Assembly (NCBI RefSeq): GCF_025961205.1
Contig: NZ_JAOQNH010000001.1
Coordinates: 2,442,001-2,506,000, forward strand
Direction of reading: 5' to 3'
DNA: 64,000 nucleotides
From: Azospirillum fermentarium
GTDB taxonomy: Bacteria; Pseudomonadota; Alphaproteobacteria; Azospirillales; Azospirillaceae
Shown: positions 54,541 through 63,497 of the stretch, one piece after another
Layout of the letters: each line of letters opens with the position of its first letter
Numbering within the stretch: the first letter of the stretch is position 1
The notes under the pieces: generated by a model
Databases searched by the model: none
What the model was told of the DNA's origin: nothing
Seen by the model: the letters and a program-made list of their open reading frames with translations, nothing else
Made by a program: the position numbers and the translations under genes

Positions 54541-54586
54541 GCCCGCCGGACGGCGGGTCCGTCATCACACCCGCCGTCCGGCGGGC
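54541..54586. promoter_or_regulatory. nested 17-bp inverted repeat at the sigma-gene start
   Basis: Arms 54541-54557 and 54570-54586 are perfect 17-bp inverted repeats with a 12-base spacer. Each arm is itself a small hairpin (CCCGCC-GGAC-GGCGGG and CCCGCC-GTCC-GGCGGG). The near arm begins one base upstream of the sigma start codon, so in the mRNA it would cover the ribosome-binding region; long and short folds are mutually exclusive. Confidence 0.75.
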
Positions 54587-54668
54587 CGTTTACCAAGCAT
54601 AATCAACGCGGCACAGGCACTCAGGTCAAGACCAAGCCGGCGGTCCCGAATTCTGGTTCGTCCTGATG

Positions 54669-54694
54669 AACGCGCCCTTGTCCCGGTTTATTCC
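54669..54694 (-). promoter_or_regulatory. candidate ECF-type promoter
   Basis: Minus strand GGAAT (54694-54690), 17-base spacer, CGTT (54672-54669). This is one base from GGAAC-N16/17-CGTT, the alphaproteobacterial general-stress ECF motif. It would give a leader of about 120 bases for the sigma gene. Speculative. Confidence 0.3.
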
Positions 54695-54846
54695 ATGCGA
54701 ACAGTGCCTGTGCAGCAAAATTTCGGCGGGATCGCGGCAACTGTGGGGCAAGCCCATGAACGGCAACCCTTTTGTTTCCACGCCACCGTTCCGCCATGAT
54801 ACAAACGCCGGCCCGCCCCCCGGTCCCGAGAAGGAGATACGCCCGG

Positions 54847-55155
54847 ATGCCCCGCCCCCCGTCCGGCCACCGCGGCGCGCTCGATATCCTGGTGACGGTC
54901 CGGCATCTGGAGGCGCAGGGGCTGCGCCCAACCCCGCGCATGGTGCGGCTGGCGCTGGGCGGCGGCACACCGTCGGCCATCGCCCAGACCATGGCCGCCG
55001 CCGCGGTCACCCCGGTCGAGGAACTGCTGGACCGCCGCCGCCGCGAGCTGGAAAGCGACATCCTGGCCGCCCGCCGCCATCTGGCGGAACTGGAGGCGGA
55101 ACTGGCGCGGGTGGAGGAACTGGCCGCCACCCTGCCCCCGCCCGCAAAAGGTTAG
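54847..55155 (+). CDS. small KfrA_N-like DNA-binding domain protein
   Basis: A 102-residue protein. MPRPPSGHRGALDILVTVRHLEAQGLRPTPRMVRLALGGGTPSAIAQTMAAAA matches the KfrA N-terminal DNA-binding pattern (helices plus L-G-G-G-(S/T)-x-x-x-I). It then has a short coiled coil (LDRRRRELESDILAARRHLAELEAELARVEEL). The ATG at 54847 has AAGGAG 10 bases upstream. KfrA proteins are usually plasmid-borne; here the reduced chromosomal form is probably a small DNA-binding protein. Its 3' end overlaps the next convergent gene by 4 bases. Confidence 0.7.
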   Translation: MPRPPSGHRGALDILVTVRHLEAQGLRPTPRMVRLALGGGTPSAIAQTMAAAAVTPVEELLDRRRRELESDILAARRHLAELEAELARVEELAATLPPPAKG

Positions 55156-55676
55156 AATTCCTGCAAAACCTTCGGGCTGGATTTCAGCAGCTCGTCGATC
55201 ATCTTCAGCACCTCCTCGATCTTGACGCGGGTGGCGTCGAGTTCGTCGGCGGTCTTGTCGTCGATGCCCGCTTCCATGATCAGCATATCGAAGTACGACA
55301 GCACCTCGGTAAACGAGGCGTGCTCGGTTTCCAGCAGCGCGAAGGCACCCAGGGATTGCGTCAATGCAATCGGAGGATTCTGGATGAAGGCATGGCTGAT
55401 GTCGGTGAAAATCGCCAGGGAGTTCAGCTTCTGCCGCACCACCCATTGGCCGAAGTTGGGGGGAAGTTTATCCGCAACATCGGGAAGACGTTCCTGAATG
55501 GCGAAGATCAACCCATCGATTTCCCGAAAAATATTACGGATGTCGCGGAATTGCGGCACCGTTTTCGGGACCAGCCGGCGATAGCGACCAAATGACGCAA
55601 TATCATCCTGCAGTTTTCGCGCCATCTGCTTGACAACTTCGGCCGCGCGGGGATCGACACCCTTTTTCTCAGACAT
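55152..55676 (-). CDS. helical hypothetical protein
   Basis: A 174-residue soluble, all-helical protein that I do not recognise (MSEKKGVDPRAAEVVKQMARKLQDDIASFGRYRRL; ALLETEHASFTEVLSYFDMLIMEAG). It is somewhat less GC-rich than its neighbours (for example around 55380 and 55510). It has charged termini and no signal peptide or cysteine. It is convergent with the KfrA_N-like gene and divergent from the diguanylate cyclase gene, with 190 bases between. Confidence 0.7.
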   Translation of the reverse strand: MSEKKGVDPRAAEVVKQMARKLQDDIASFGRYRRLVPKTVPQFRDIRNIFREIDGLIFAIQERLPDVADKLPPNFGQWVVRQKLNSLAIFTDISHAFIQNPPIALTQSLGAFALLETEHASFTEVLSYFDMLIMEAGIDDKTADELDATRVKIEEVLKMIDELLKSSPKVLQEF

Positions 55677-55866
55677 CAGCGTACTCTCCCGGCAGGACCG
55701 AATTCCGCTTCCGTCATACTCTCATCGCGCAATTTTGTCATCGTTCTCGGTAACACGGCCGGCGGGAACAATGCATTGCGCGTCACAACGATAATCCGTC
55801 ACGACCCGATGCACGGCTGGGTTATGATGGCATCCCCTTTTCCAACGCACAGATCATCCCCGGCCC

Positions 55867-56751
55867 ATGCGCATCCTGATCGCCGACGACACCTTGCTGA
55901 TGCGCTCCATGCTGTCGGAGATGGCCGAGTCCTTCGGCCACACCGTCATCCTGGCCAAGGATGGGGCGGAGGCGCTGGAAAAGGCCTGGAGCGAGGCACC
56001 CGACATCGCCATCATCGATTGGGAAATGCCGCGCATGGCGGGGATCGAGGTGTGCTGGCACCTGCGCGCCGATCCGCGCACCGCCTACACCCACCTGATT
56101 CTGATGACCGCCGGCGACGAGCCGTGGCGGGAGCTGAAGGCGCTGGACTGCGGCGCCGACGATTTCCTGCACAAGCCCATCAACGCCGCACACCTGAAGG
56201 CGCGGCTGACCGCCGGGGTGCGCATCCGCGCCATGCACGAACAGTTGCTGCATCTGGCCCTGACCGACGGGCTGACCGGCATCCTGAACCGCCGCGCCTT
56301 TCTCGACCGGGCGGATCAGGAACTGGCCCGTGCCCGCCGCACCAAACGCCCGCTGGGTCTGGTGATGGCGGACATCGACCATTTCAAGCGCATCAACGAC
56401 ACCCACGGCCACGCCGCCGGGGACGCGGCGCTGAAACGCTTCGTCACCGGGTGCAAGGTCAACCTGCGGGTCAGCGACGTGCTGGGGCGGCTGGGGGGCG
56501 AGGAATTCGCCATCCTGCTGCCGGAATCCGACCGCGCCGGCTGCGTCATCACCGCCGAACGGCTGCGCAAGGCGGTGGAGCGGCTGGATCTGGAGTTCGA
56601 GGGGGCGCGCATTCCCATCACCGCCTCGTTCGGGATCACCGCGCTGGCGCTGAATGAGGAAGGGGAGAGCATCACCGCCGCCCTGCAGCGCGCCGACCAC
56701 GCGCTTTACAGGGCCAAGGAGGGCGGGCGGAACAGGGTCGAACTGGAATAG
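55867..56751 (+). CDS. REC-GGDEF response regulator (diguanylate cyclase)
   Basis: A 294-residue PleD-like response regulator. Residues 1-120 are a receiver domain: ADDT near the N-terminus, phospho-acceptor in IAIIDWEMP (D at about residue 51), and HKPI with the conserved lysine. The GGDEF domain follows with active site GRLGGEEF (about residues 207-214) and the inhibitory site R-V-S-D five residues before it, so the enzyme should make c-di-GMP and be product-inhibited. c-di-GMP would be a ligand of the PilZ-chemoreceptor fusion in this window. No kinase partner is adjacent. Confidence 0.95.
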   Translation: MRILIADDTLLMRSMLSEMAESFGHTVILAKDGAEALEKAWSEAPDIAIIDWEMPRMAGIEVCWHLRADPRTAYTHLILMTAGDEPWRELKALDCGADDFLHKPINAAHLKARLTAGVRIRAMHEQLLHLALTDGLTGILNRRAFLDRADQELARARRTKRPLGLVMADIDHFKRINDTHGHAAGDAALKRFVTGCKVNLRVSDVLGRLGGEEFAILLPESDRAGCVITAERLRKAVERLDLEFEGARIPITASFGITALALNEEGESITAALQRADHALYRAKEGGRNRVELE

Positions 56752-56755
56752 CCCC

Positions 56756-57508
56756 CTATTTGACGGCAAAGGCGAAGCTGGACGCCGGCACCGCCAGATT
56801 GCGCCGCCGCCCCTCGCCGGTGACCACCGCCACGTTCACCCCGGCCACCGCCCAGCCGTCGCCACGCCGCACCAGCAGCGGCCCGCCGCTGGTGCCGCGG
56901 GTGCCGTCGCAGTCGTGGACCAGCAGCGGTCCCGCCGCCGTCTCGTTCCGGCCCATCAGGGAACAGGTTGTGTCGGCCATCAAAATCTGCGCCCGGTCCT
57001 GGCTGTAGCCGCCGAGCGCCAGCGCCTGCCCCCGCGATGGCGCCGGGTCCAGCGGCAGCACCGGCACCCCGGCGGGCACCGGGCCGTCCAGCACCAGCAC
57101 CGCCCAATCCACCGGCAGCCCGTCCAGCGGGCGTTCGGGATCATACCCCGGCCCGCTCAACACCGCCCGCACCCGCGCATGGCCGCGGTACTGCCCGCGG
57201 TCATACCCGAACAGCACATGCAGGGATGACGCCTGCACCGGCTTGCGCGTGCGCGGGCCGATGATGCAATGGGCGGCGGTCACCACCCGCCCCGGCCCCA
57301 CCAGCGCCCCGGTGCAGCGCGTGCCCAGCTCCGACTGCACCTTGACCAGGCTGTTCCACGGGGCGGCGGACACCGCGACGGGGGCCCGCCGGTCGTCCGG
57401 GCCAACGCCGGGCACCCGTTCCGCCACCGCCGGCACCGGGAGCAGACCCAGAAGGACCGCGCCGGCAAAACGCCGCGTCCACGCTTTATGTTCTTGAAAA
57501 GTTGCCAT
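56756..57508 (-). CDS. trypsin-like serine protease (S1 family)
   Basis: A 250-residue secreted protease with an N-terminal signal peptide (FAGAVLLGLLPVPAVA). The triad is visible: H in VVTAAHC, D in DWAVLVLDGPV, S in GTRGTSGGPLLV. Cysteines in T-R-C-T, A-A-H-C-I, T-T-C-S and D-C-D-G may form two disulfides, as in periplasmic members. It is divergent from the topoisomerase gene (74-base gap) and convergent with the diguanylate cyclase (4-base gap). Confidence 0.9.
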   Translation of the reverse strand: MATFQEHKAWTRRFAGAVLLGLLPVPAVAERVPGVGPDDRRAPVAVSAAPWNSLVKVQSELGTRCTGALVGPGRVVTAAHCIIGPRTRKPVQASSLHVLFGYDRGQYRGHARVRAVLSGPGYDPERPLDGLPVDWAVLVLDGPVPAGVPVLPLDPAPSRGQALALGGYSQDRAQILMADTTCSLMGRNETAAGPLLVHDCDGTRGTSGGPLLVRRGDGWAVAGVNVAVVTGEGRRRNLAVPASSFAFAVK

Positions 57509-57582
57509 AACGCCCCTATCCTGTTTCCATCTTAACGCCGTGGGCGGTATCGGGAAAGCCTGTTCGTGTCAGGGTTGCGGTG

Positions 57583-59937
57583 ATGGCCACGCTCATCATT
57601 ACGGAAAAATCCAGTCAGGCCAAGGATCTGCGCGCGGCGCTCGGATCGCGCTATGGCCGCATCCTCCCCGCCGAGGGCCATCTGTTGCGCCTTGCCGAAC
57701 CGGAGGAGGTGAACCCGGCCTGGAAACGCTGGACAACCGACGTCCTGCGGCCCGACACCCTGCTCTACCCCACCCGCCCCGACGGCAACGGCAACAAGCC
57801 GGCCAAGCTCCAGGCCATCGCCGCGGCGCTGAAGGAATGCGACTCGGTGATCCTCGCCACCGACTGCGACCGCGAGGGGCAGTTGATCGGGCAGGAGATC
57901 CTGGAGCACCTGAACTACCGCGGACCGGTGCGCCGTGCCCTGTTCACCGCGCAGGATCCCAAGACCATCCGCGAGTCCTTCGGCCGGCTGAAGCCGAACG
58001 CCGAGATGCGCTCCCTGTACGAGGCGGCGGTGGCGCGGCAGCAGGCCGACCAGATCTTCAACCTGTCCCTGACCCGCACCGCCACCACCACCCTGCGTGC
58101 CCCCGGCACCCGCGGGGTGATCGGCATCGGGCGGGTGAAGACGCCGACGCTGGCCATCGTCTGCCTGCGCGCGATCGAGATCCGCGATTTCAAGCCGGAG
58201 GATTATTTCGAGGTGGTGGCCACCGCCGTCACCGGCCAGGGCGGTTTCCTGATGCGCCACGCCCCGCCGCCCAAGGACCGCATCAAGGACCGCGCGCGGG
58301 CCGAGGCCGTGGCCCGTGCCGCCGCCGGCCACAACGGCCCGCTGTCGGTGACGGTGGAGGACAAGCGGCAGGCGCCGCCGCGCCTGTTCGACCTGCCCAC
58401 CCTGCAAAAGACCTGCGGCCAGCGCTGGAGCTGGACCGCCGACAAGACGCTGGCCGTGGCCCAGAGCCTGTATGACGGCGAGGGCAAGAAGCTCATCACC
58501 TACCCACGCGCCGAGGCCCGCTATCTGGCGGAAAATCAGGCCGGCGATGCCCCGGCCCTGGTGGCGGCCCTGACCCGCCTGCCGGGATTCGCCCATCTGG
58601 ACATCGGCAGCCCGGTCATCCGCCGCGGCAAGTCCGGCCATTTCTGCGACAAGGCGCTGGAGGGGGTGTCGCACCACGCCATCGTGCCCAACGTCAACGT
58701 CATGGACGATCTGGAAAGCCGGCTGGGGCGGCTGAGCGCGGATGAAAAGCGGCTGTTCGCGCTGATCTGCCGCTCCTACCTTGCCGCGGTGATGCCGGAT
58801 TTCCACTACCGCCAGACCACCGTCACCATGACCGTGCCGGTGCCGGACGGCACCCCTGCCCTGTTCCGCGCCACCGGGCGCATCCCGCTCAAGCTGGGCT
58901 GGAAAGCCGTCTATGGCGGCAGTGAGGCGGCGGACGCGCCCGCGGACGGCAAGGGTGGCGACGGCCGGGAGGCGGAGGCCGATCAGACCCTGCCCCCCCT
59001 GGCCGACGGCGAGCCGGCCACCCTGACCGACCCGACGGTGGAGGCCAAGCGCACCCAGCCGCCACCGCGCTACAACGACGGCACCCTGATCGACGCCATG
59101 CAGAACGCCTGGCGCTTCGTGGACGATCCCGCACTGCGCGACCGGCTGAAGGAGGCCAAGGGCATCGGCACCCCCGCCACCCGCGCCGAGGTCATCAAGG
59201 GGCTGAAGCTGCAGCAGTTGATCGGCAACGAGGGCAAGTGGCTGCACCCGACCCCCGCCGGGCTGGCGCTGTTCGAACGGCTGCGCGCCGCCGCCCCGGC
59301 GCTGGTCGATCCCGGCACCACCGCCCTGTGGGAGATGCAGCTCGACGATGTGGTGACGGGCCGCGCCGATTACCGCGCCGTCATCGACTCCATTGCGTCG
59401 GAGGCCGGGCGGCTGATCGGCGTGTTGGCCGGCAGCGGCGGCCCCGCCATCGCACTCGCCCCCGACACCGGCTTCGCCGCCCGCCGGAAGCGCACGGTGC
59501 GGCGGGCCAAGCCCGGCGGCGGCACGCCCAAAGCCGGCACCGGTGCGCCCGAGGATGGCGCACCCGCACCCCGCAAGCCCCGCACCCGCAAGGCGGCGGT
59601 GGGCAAGGCGGAGGTGCCGAAGACGCTCGCGCCCAAGGCCGCCAAGGCCGCAAGCCGTACCCGCAAGACCACGGCCCCGGTGGTGGAAGCCACGGTTGCG
59701 GACACGCCCGCCCCCTCCCCCGCCACGGCAGCCCAGCGGCGCAAGGCGCCGACCGAGCGGATGCTGTCGTTTGCCCGCGCGCTGGCGGAGCGCAACGGCA
59801 TGACCCTGCCGCCGGGGGCGGAGGCGGATTTCGACGCCTGCCGCCGCTTCCTCGACGCCCACGCCCGCTTGCGTCCTCTCGACTCCCGCGACGGGTTCCG
59901 CCAAGGTAGCGGCCCATCAACAGGATCGCCGCCATGA
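57583..59937 (+). CDS. topB: type IA DNA topoisomerase (TopB-like)
   Basis: A 784-residue type IA topoisomerase that relaxes or decatenates single-stranded DNA crossings. The Toprim domain gives TLIITEKSSQAKDL and ILATDCDREGQLIGQEI. The active-site tyrosine is in LITYPRAEARYLAEN, where the usual Y-P-R-T/S-D becomes Y-P-R-A-E. The C-terminal part (residues about 640-720) is a basic Ala/Lys/Pro tail (KPRTRKAAVG), not zinc fingers. The ATG at 57583 is preferred over the GTG at 57580. It overlaps polA by ATGA. Confidence 0.9.
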   Translation: MATLIITEKSSQAKDLRAALGSRYGRILPAEGHLLRLAEPEEVNPAWKRWTTDVLRPDTLLYPTRPDGNGNKPAKLQAIAAALKECDSVILATDCDREGQLIGQEILEHLNYRGPVRRALFTAQDPKTIRESFGRLKPNAEMRSLYEAAVARQQADQIFNLSLTRTATTTLRAPGTRGVIGIGRVKTPTLAIVCLRAIEIRDFKPEDYFEVVATAVTGQGGFLMRHAPPPKDRIKDRARAEAVARAAAGHNGPLSVTVEDKRQAPPRLFDLPTLQKTCGQRWSWTADKTLAVAQSLYDGEGKKLITYPRAEARYLAENQAGDAPALVAALTRLPGFAHLDIGSPVIRRGKSGHFCDKALEGVSHHAIVPNVNVMDDLESRLGRLSADEKRLFALICRSYLAAVMPDFHYRQTTVTMTVPVPDGTPALFRATGRIPLKLGWKAVYGGSEAADAPADGKGGDGREAEADQTLPPLADGEPATLTDPTVEAKRTQPPPRYNDGTLIDAMQNAWRFVDDPALRDRLKEAKGIGTPATRAEVIKGLKLQQLIGNEGKWLHPTPAGLALFERLRAAAPALVDPGTTALWEMQLDDVVTGRADYRAVIDSIASEAGRLIGVLAGSGGPAIALAPDTGFAARRKRTVRRAKPGGGTPKAGTGAPEDGAPAPRKPRTRKAAVGKAEVPKTLAPKAAKAASRTRKTTAPVVEATVADTPAPSPATAAQRRKAPTERMLSFARALAERNGMTLPPGAEADFDACRRFLDAHARLRPLDSRDGFRQGSGPSTGSPP

Positions 59938-62795
59938 CCGACAGCACCGACGCCACCACCGTTGCCGCCCCCGCCGCCGCCCCGTCCGCGGGCGGGCTGT
60001 ATCTGGTGGACGGGTCGGGGTTCATCTTCCGTGCCTTCCACGCCCTGCCCATGCTGACCCGGCCCGACGGCACGCCGGTCAACGCGGTGCTGGGCTTCAC
60101 CAACATGCTGACCAAGCTGCTGGCCGACCTGCACGCCGAGGCGGTGGCGGTGATCTTCGACGCCAAGCGGGAGAATTTCCGCAACGCCATCTATCCCGCC
60201 TACAAGGCCCAGCGCCCCGAACCGCCCGAGGAACTGCGCCCGCAGTTCGCCCTGATCCGCGAGGCGACGGAAGCCTTCTGCCTGCCGGGGGTGGAGCTGG
60301 AAGGGTTCGAGGCCGACGACCTGATCGCCAGCTACGCCCGGCTGGCGGTGGAGGCCGGACGCCCCGTGACCATCGTGTCGTCGGACAAGGATCTGATGCA
60401 GCTCGTGGGGCCGGGCGTGCGCATGCTCGACCCGCTCAAGAACAAGATGATCGGCCCCGACGAGGTGATGGAAAAGTTCGGTGTGCCGCCGTCCAAGGTG
60501 GTGGACGTGCAGGCGCTGGCCGGCGACAGCGTGGACAACGTGCCCGGCGTGCCCGGCATCGGCGTCAAGACCGCCGCCCAGCTGATCACCGAATACGGCG
60601 ACCTGGACTCCCTGCTGGCCCGCGCGGGCGAGATCAAGCAGCCGGCCCGCCGGCAGAAGCTGATCGACTTCGCCGAGCAGGCGCGCATCTCCCGCCGGCT
60701 GGTGCAGTTGGACGCCCACGCCCCGGTGCCGGTGCCCCTCGACACCCTGACGGTGCGTGAGCCGGACCACGGCAAGCTGTTGTCCTTCCTGCGCGCCCAG
60801 GGCTTCCGCAGCGTGGTGGCGCGCATGGAGGCGGAGTTGAGGAAGGACGGCATCATCACCGCCGATCCGCCGCCCGCCCCCGCCGTCACCGATCCGGCAT
60901 CCGCTGAGGGCACCCCGGCCCCCGCCGGCAAGACCGCTCCCGCCTTCGACGGGGCGGAGAAGCGCTACGCGCTGATTCAGGATCGCCCCGCGCTGGAAGC
61001 CTGGGTCGCCCGCGCCCTGGCGGCGGAGGTGGTGGCGGTGGACACCGAAACCAACTCCCTCACCCCGTCCACGGCCACGCTGGTGGGGGTGTCGCTGGCG
61101 CTGGCGCCGGGCGATGCCTGCTACATCCCCCTTGCCCACGTGGGCAAGACCAACGGCGAGGGGCAATTGTCCCTGGACGGCGACGACACCCCGCCGCAGA
61201 TCCCCGCCGCCGACGCCATAGCGGTGCTGAAGCCGCTGCTGGAAAACCCGGCGATCCTGAAGGTGGGGCACAACTTCAAGTTCGACTTCCAGCTTTTCGA
61301 CCGCCACGGCGTCCGCCCGGCGCCGCTGGACGACACCATGCTGATCTCCTACGTGCTGGACGGCACCACCCACGGCCACGGCATGGACGAACTGGCGGAA
61401 ACCCTGCTGGGGATCACCACCATCAAATACGCCGACGTCTGCGGCACCGGCAAGAACGCCATCACCTTCGATAAGGTGCCGCTGGACAAGGCGCTGGATT
61501 ACGCGGCGGAAGACGCCGACGTCACGCTGCGCCTGTGGCTGCTGCTGAAGCCGCGGCTGGTGCAGGACCGCATGGTCACGGTGTACGAGACGCTGGAACG
61601 CCCGCTGATCCCGGTGATCGCCGACATGGAACGGGCCGGCATCCGCATCGACAAGACCGAACTGAGCCGCCTGTCCCGCAATTTCGCCGAGCGCCTGACC
61701 CAGATCGAAGGTGAGATCAACGCCCTGGCCCCCCGCCCCTTCAACGTCGCCTCGCCCAAGCAACTGGCCGAAATCCTGTTCGTGGACATGGGCCTGACCG
61801 GCGGCAAGAAGGGCAAGACCGGTACCTACTCCACCGATTCCGGCGTGCTGGAGGGTCTGGCCGAACAGGGCATCGACATCGCGCAGAAGGTGCTGGACTG
61901 GCGCCAGCTCGCCAAGCTGAAAAGCACCTATACCGACGCTTTGCAGGAACAGACCGACGGCGACAGCCGGGTCCACACCAGCTTTTCCATGGCCCTGACC
62001 AACACGGGCCGTCTGTCCTCCACCGATCCCAACCTGCAGAACATCCCCGTGCGCAACGAGGAGGGGCGGCGCATCCGCCGCGCCTTCATCGCCGATCCGG
62101 GCTTCACGCTGCTGTCGGTGGACTATTCCCAGATCGAATTGCGGCTGGTGGCCGAAATCGCCGACATCGCGGCACTGAAGGACGCCTTCCGCAACGGCAT
62201 CGACATTCACGCCATGACCGCATCCCAGGTGTTCGGCGTGCCGCTGGATCAGATGACCTCGGAGATCCGCCGCAAGGCCAAGGCCATCAACTTCGGCATC
62301 ATCTACGGCATCTCCGGCTTCGGCCTCAGCCGCCAGTTGGGCATCACGCCGGGGGAGGCCAACAGCTTCATCAAGGCGTACCTGGAACGCTTCCACGAAC
62401 TGAAGACCTGGATGGAGAAGACCAAGCAGGAAGCGCGGGAACAGGGCTACGTCGCCACCCTGTTCGGGCGCCGCTGCTACATCCCCGGCATCCAGGAAAA
62501 GAACGCCGCCCGCCGCGCCTTTGCCGAGCGTCAGGCCATCAACGCCCCCATCCAGGGCACCGCGGCGGACATCATGAAGCGCGCCATGGCCCGCATCCCC
62601 GCCGCCATGACCGCCGCCAGCCCCCGCAGCCGGCTGCTGCTGCAGGTGCATGACGAACTGCTGTTCGAAGTGCCCGAGGATGAGGTGGAAGCGCTGAGTG
62701 CCGCCGTACGCACGGTGATGGAGGGGGCTGCCAGCCTGAGCATTCCGCTCGTCGCGGAAGCGGGCGTCGGGCCGTCGTGGGACGAGGCGCATTGA
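59934..62795 (+). CDS. polA: DNA polymerase I
   Basis: Repair and Okazaki-fragment-processing polymerase, 953 residues. The 5'-nuclease domain (YLVDGSGFIFRAFHALP; EGFEADDLIASYA; GDSVDNVPGVPGIG) is followed by the 3'-5' exonuclease with D-x-E intact (VAVDTETNSLTPS) and the polymerase domain with motif A LSVDYSQIELRLVAEI, motif B RRKAKAINFGIIYG and motif C LLQVHDELLFEVPE. All catalytic residues are present. Translationally coupled to topB; three hairpins follow the stop. Confidence 0.97.
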   Translation: MTDSTDATTVAAPAAAPSAGGLYLVDGSGFIFRAFHALPMLTRPDGTPVNAVLGFTNMLTKLLADLHAEAVAVIFDAKRENFRNAIYPAYKAQRPEPPEELRPQFALIREATEAFCLPGVELEGFEADDLIASYARLAVEAGRPVTIVSSDKDLMQLVGPGVRMLDPLKNKMIGPDEVMEKFGVPPSKVVDVQALAGDSVDNVPGVPGIGVKTAAQLITEYGDLDSLLARAGEIKQPARRQKLIDFAEQARISRRLVQLDAHAPVPVPLDTLTVREPDHGKLLSFLRAQGFRSVVARMEAELRKDGIITADPPPAPAVTDPASAEGTPAPAGKTAPAFDGAEKRYALIQDRPALEAWVARALAAEVVAVDTETNSLTPSTATLVGVSLALAPGDACYIPLAHVGKTNGEGQLSLDGDDTPPQIPAADAIAVLKPLLENPAILKVGHNFKFDFQLFDRHGVRPAPLDDTMLISYVLDGTTHGHGMDELAETLLGITTIKYADVCGTGKNAITFDKVPLDKALDYAAEDADVTLRLWLLLKPRLVQDRMVTVYETLERPLIPVIADMERAGIRIDKTELSRLSRNFAERLTQIEGEINALAPRPFNVASPKQLAEILFVDMGLTGGKKGKTGTYSTDSGVLEGLAEQGIDIAQKVLDWRQLAKLKSTYTDALQEQTDGDSRVHTSFSMALTNTGRLSSTDPNLQNIPVRNEEGRRIRRAFIADPGFTLLSVDYSQIELRLVAEIADIAALKDAFRNGIDIHAMTASQVFGVPLDQMTSEIRRKAKAINFGIIYGISGFGLSRQLGITPGEANSFIKAYLERFHELKTWMEKTKQEAREQGYVATLFGRRCYIPGIQEKNAARRAFAERQAINAPIQGTAADIMKRAMARIPAAMTAASPRSRLLLQVHDELLFEVPEDEVEALSAAVRTVMEGAASLSIPLVAEAGVGPSWDEAH

Positions 62796-62803
62796 GAAGG
62801 CTT

Positions 62804-62872
62804 GTCGAGGGGATCTTCCCCTCGACGCTCCCCGACAGGGGCCCAGCGGCCCCTGTACCCCATCAATGGGGT
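62804..62872. terminator. three consecutive perfect hairpins after polA
   Basis: Hairpin 1: GTCGAGGGG-ATCTT-CCCCTCGAC (62804-62826). Hairpin 2: ACAGGGGCC-CAGC-GGCCCCTGT (62835-62856). Hairpin 3: ACCCCA-TCAA-TGGGGT (62857-62872). They fill the gap between the convergent polA and 86-residue gene. There is no T-run; the block resembles the element at 63498-63548. Confidence 0.7.
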
Positions 62873-63132
62873 CAGTGGTCCCGGGTGTTTCTGATGGTTT
62901 TCGACACGGCGTCCAGGCTGGAAACCACAGCACCGAAAATCAGGTTCACCCCAAGGATACCTTCGCCGGTAAGGTGGCCGCTCCGTCCCGAAAGCGCGTT
63001 GCAGACGGCGCCGTTCAGGAACGTCACGACAGCCTTCACATTTTCCAGCACATCGGCGGGATCATCGTACTCGCCGCCGAAGCAATGCAGCGAAACCGTG
63101 GATGGCTGTCGATCGGAAGCGTCTTGTGACAT
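62872..63132 (-). CDS. small hypothetical protein
   Basis: An 86-residue protein that I do not recognise (MSQDASDRQPSTVSLHCFGG...). A central hydrophobic stretch (VNLIFGAVVSSLDAVSKTI) may be a helix. It has GGAG about 11 bases upstream of the ATG. It is convergent with polA and divergent from the small helix-turn-helix gene, 98 bases away. The lower GC and short length make this a tentative gene. Confidence 0.55.
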   Translation of the reverse strand: MSQDASDRQPSTVSLHCFGGEYDDPADVLENVKAVVTFLNGAVCNALSGRSGHLTGEGILGVNLIFGAVVSSLDAVSKTIRNTRDH

Positions 63133-63230
63133 AATGAGAACGTCTCCATCCTGTGAAGCCGGCTCAGATATAAAAATTGTGCCCCAGCCACAAGAATGTG
63201 GACCATATCTCGTTATGGGTCAACAAAATT

Positions 63231-63479
63231 GTGAATGATACACAGCTTCGAATGGCACGGGCGGCCCTGAAATGGAAGATTGCGGACCTTGCCGCACGGT
63301 CGGGGGTGCATGCCAACACGATTTCGGCTTTTGAATCGGGCAAGACCACGCCCCACGGCCCGACCATGGCCGCCCTGCGCCGCGCCTTTGAAGAGGCCGG
63401 CGTGGAATTCATCGAGCGCGGCGTCCGGCTGAAAGAAGGCGAAGCCGGAACCACTCCCCCACAGGCCGCCGCACCCTGA
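63231..63479 (+). CDS. small XRE-type helix-turn-helix regulator
   Basis: An 82-residue single-domain regulator. TQLRMARAALKWKIADLAARSGVHANTISAFESGKTTPHGPTMAALRRAFEEAGVEFI is a Cro/C1-type helix-turn-helix of the small form common in alphaproteobacteria. The GTG at 63231 gives the family N-terminus; an ATG at 63252 (MARAALKW) would cut the first helix. Preceding bases show no clear ribosome site. It is divergent from the 86-residue gene, which it may regulate. Confidence 0.8.
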   Translation: MNDTQLRMARAALKWKIADLAARSGVHANTISAFESGKTTPHGPTMAALRRAFEEAGVEFIERGVRLKEGEAGTTPPQAAAP

Positions 63480-63497
63480 GTGGTTGATCAATGGGAT

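Noticed and set aside
59370..62933. 1187-codon open frame antisense to polA
   Set aside because: Product is low-complexity H/G/Q/R-rich with no domain; it is the usual mirror frame of a GC-rich gene, and polA is certain on the other strand.
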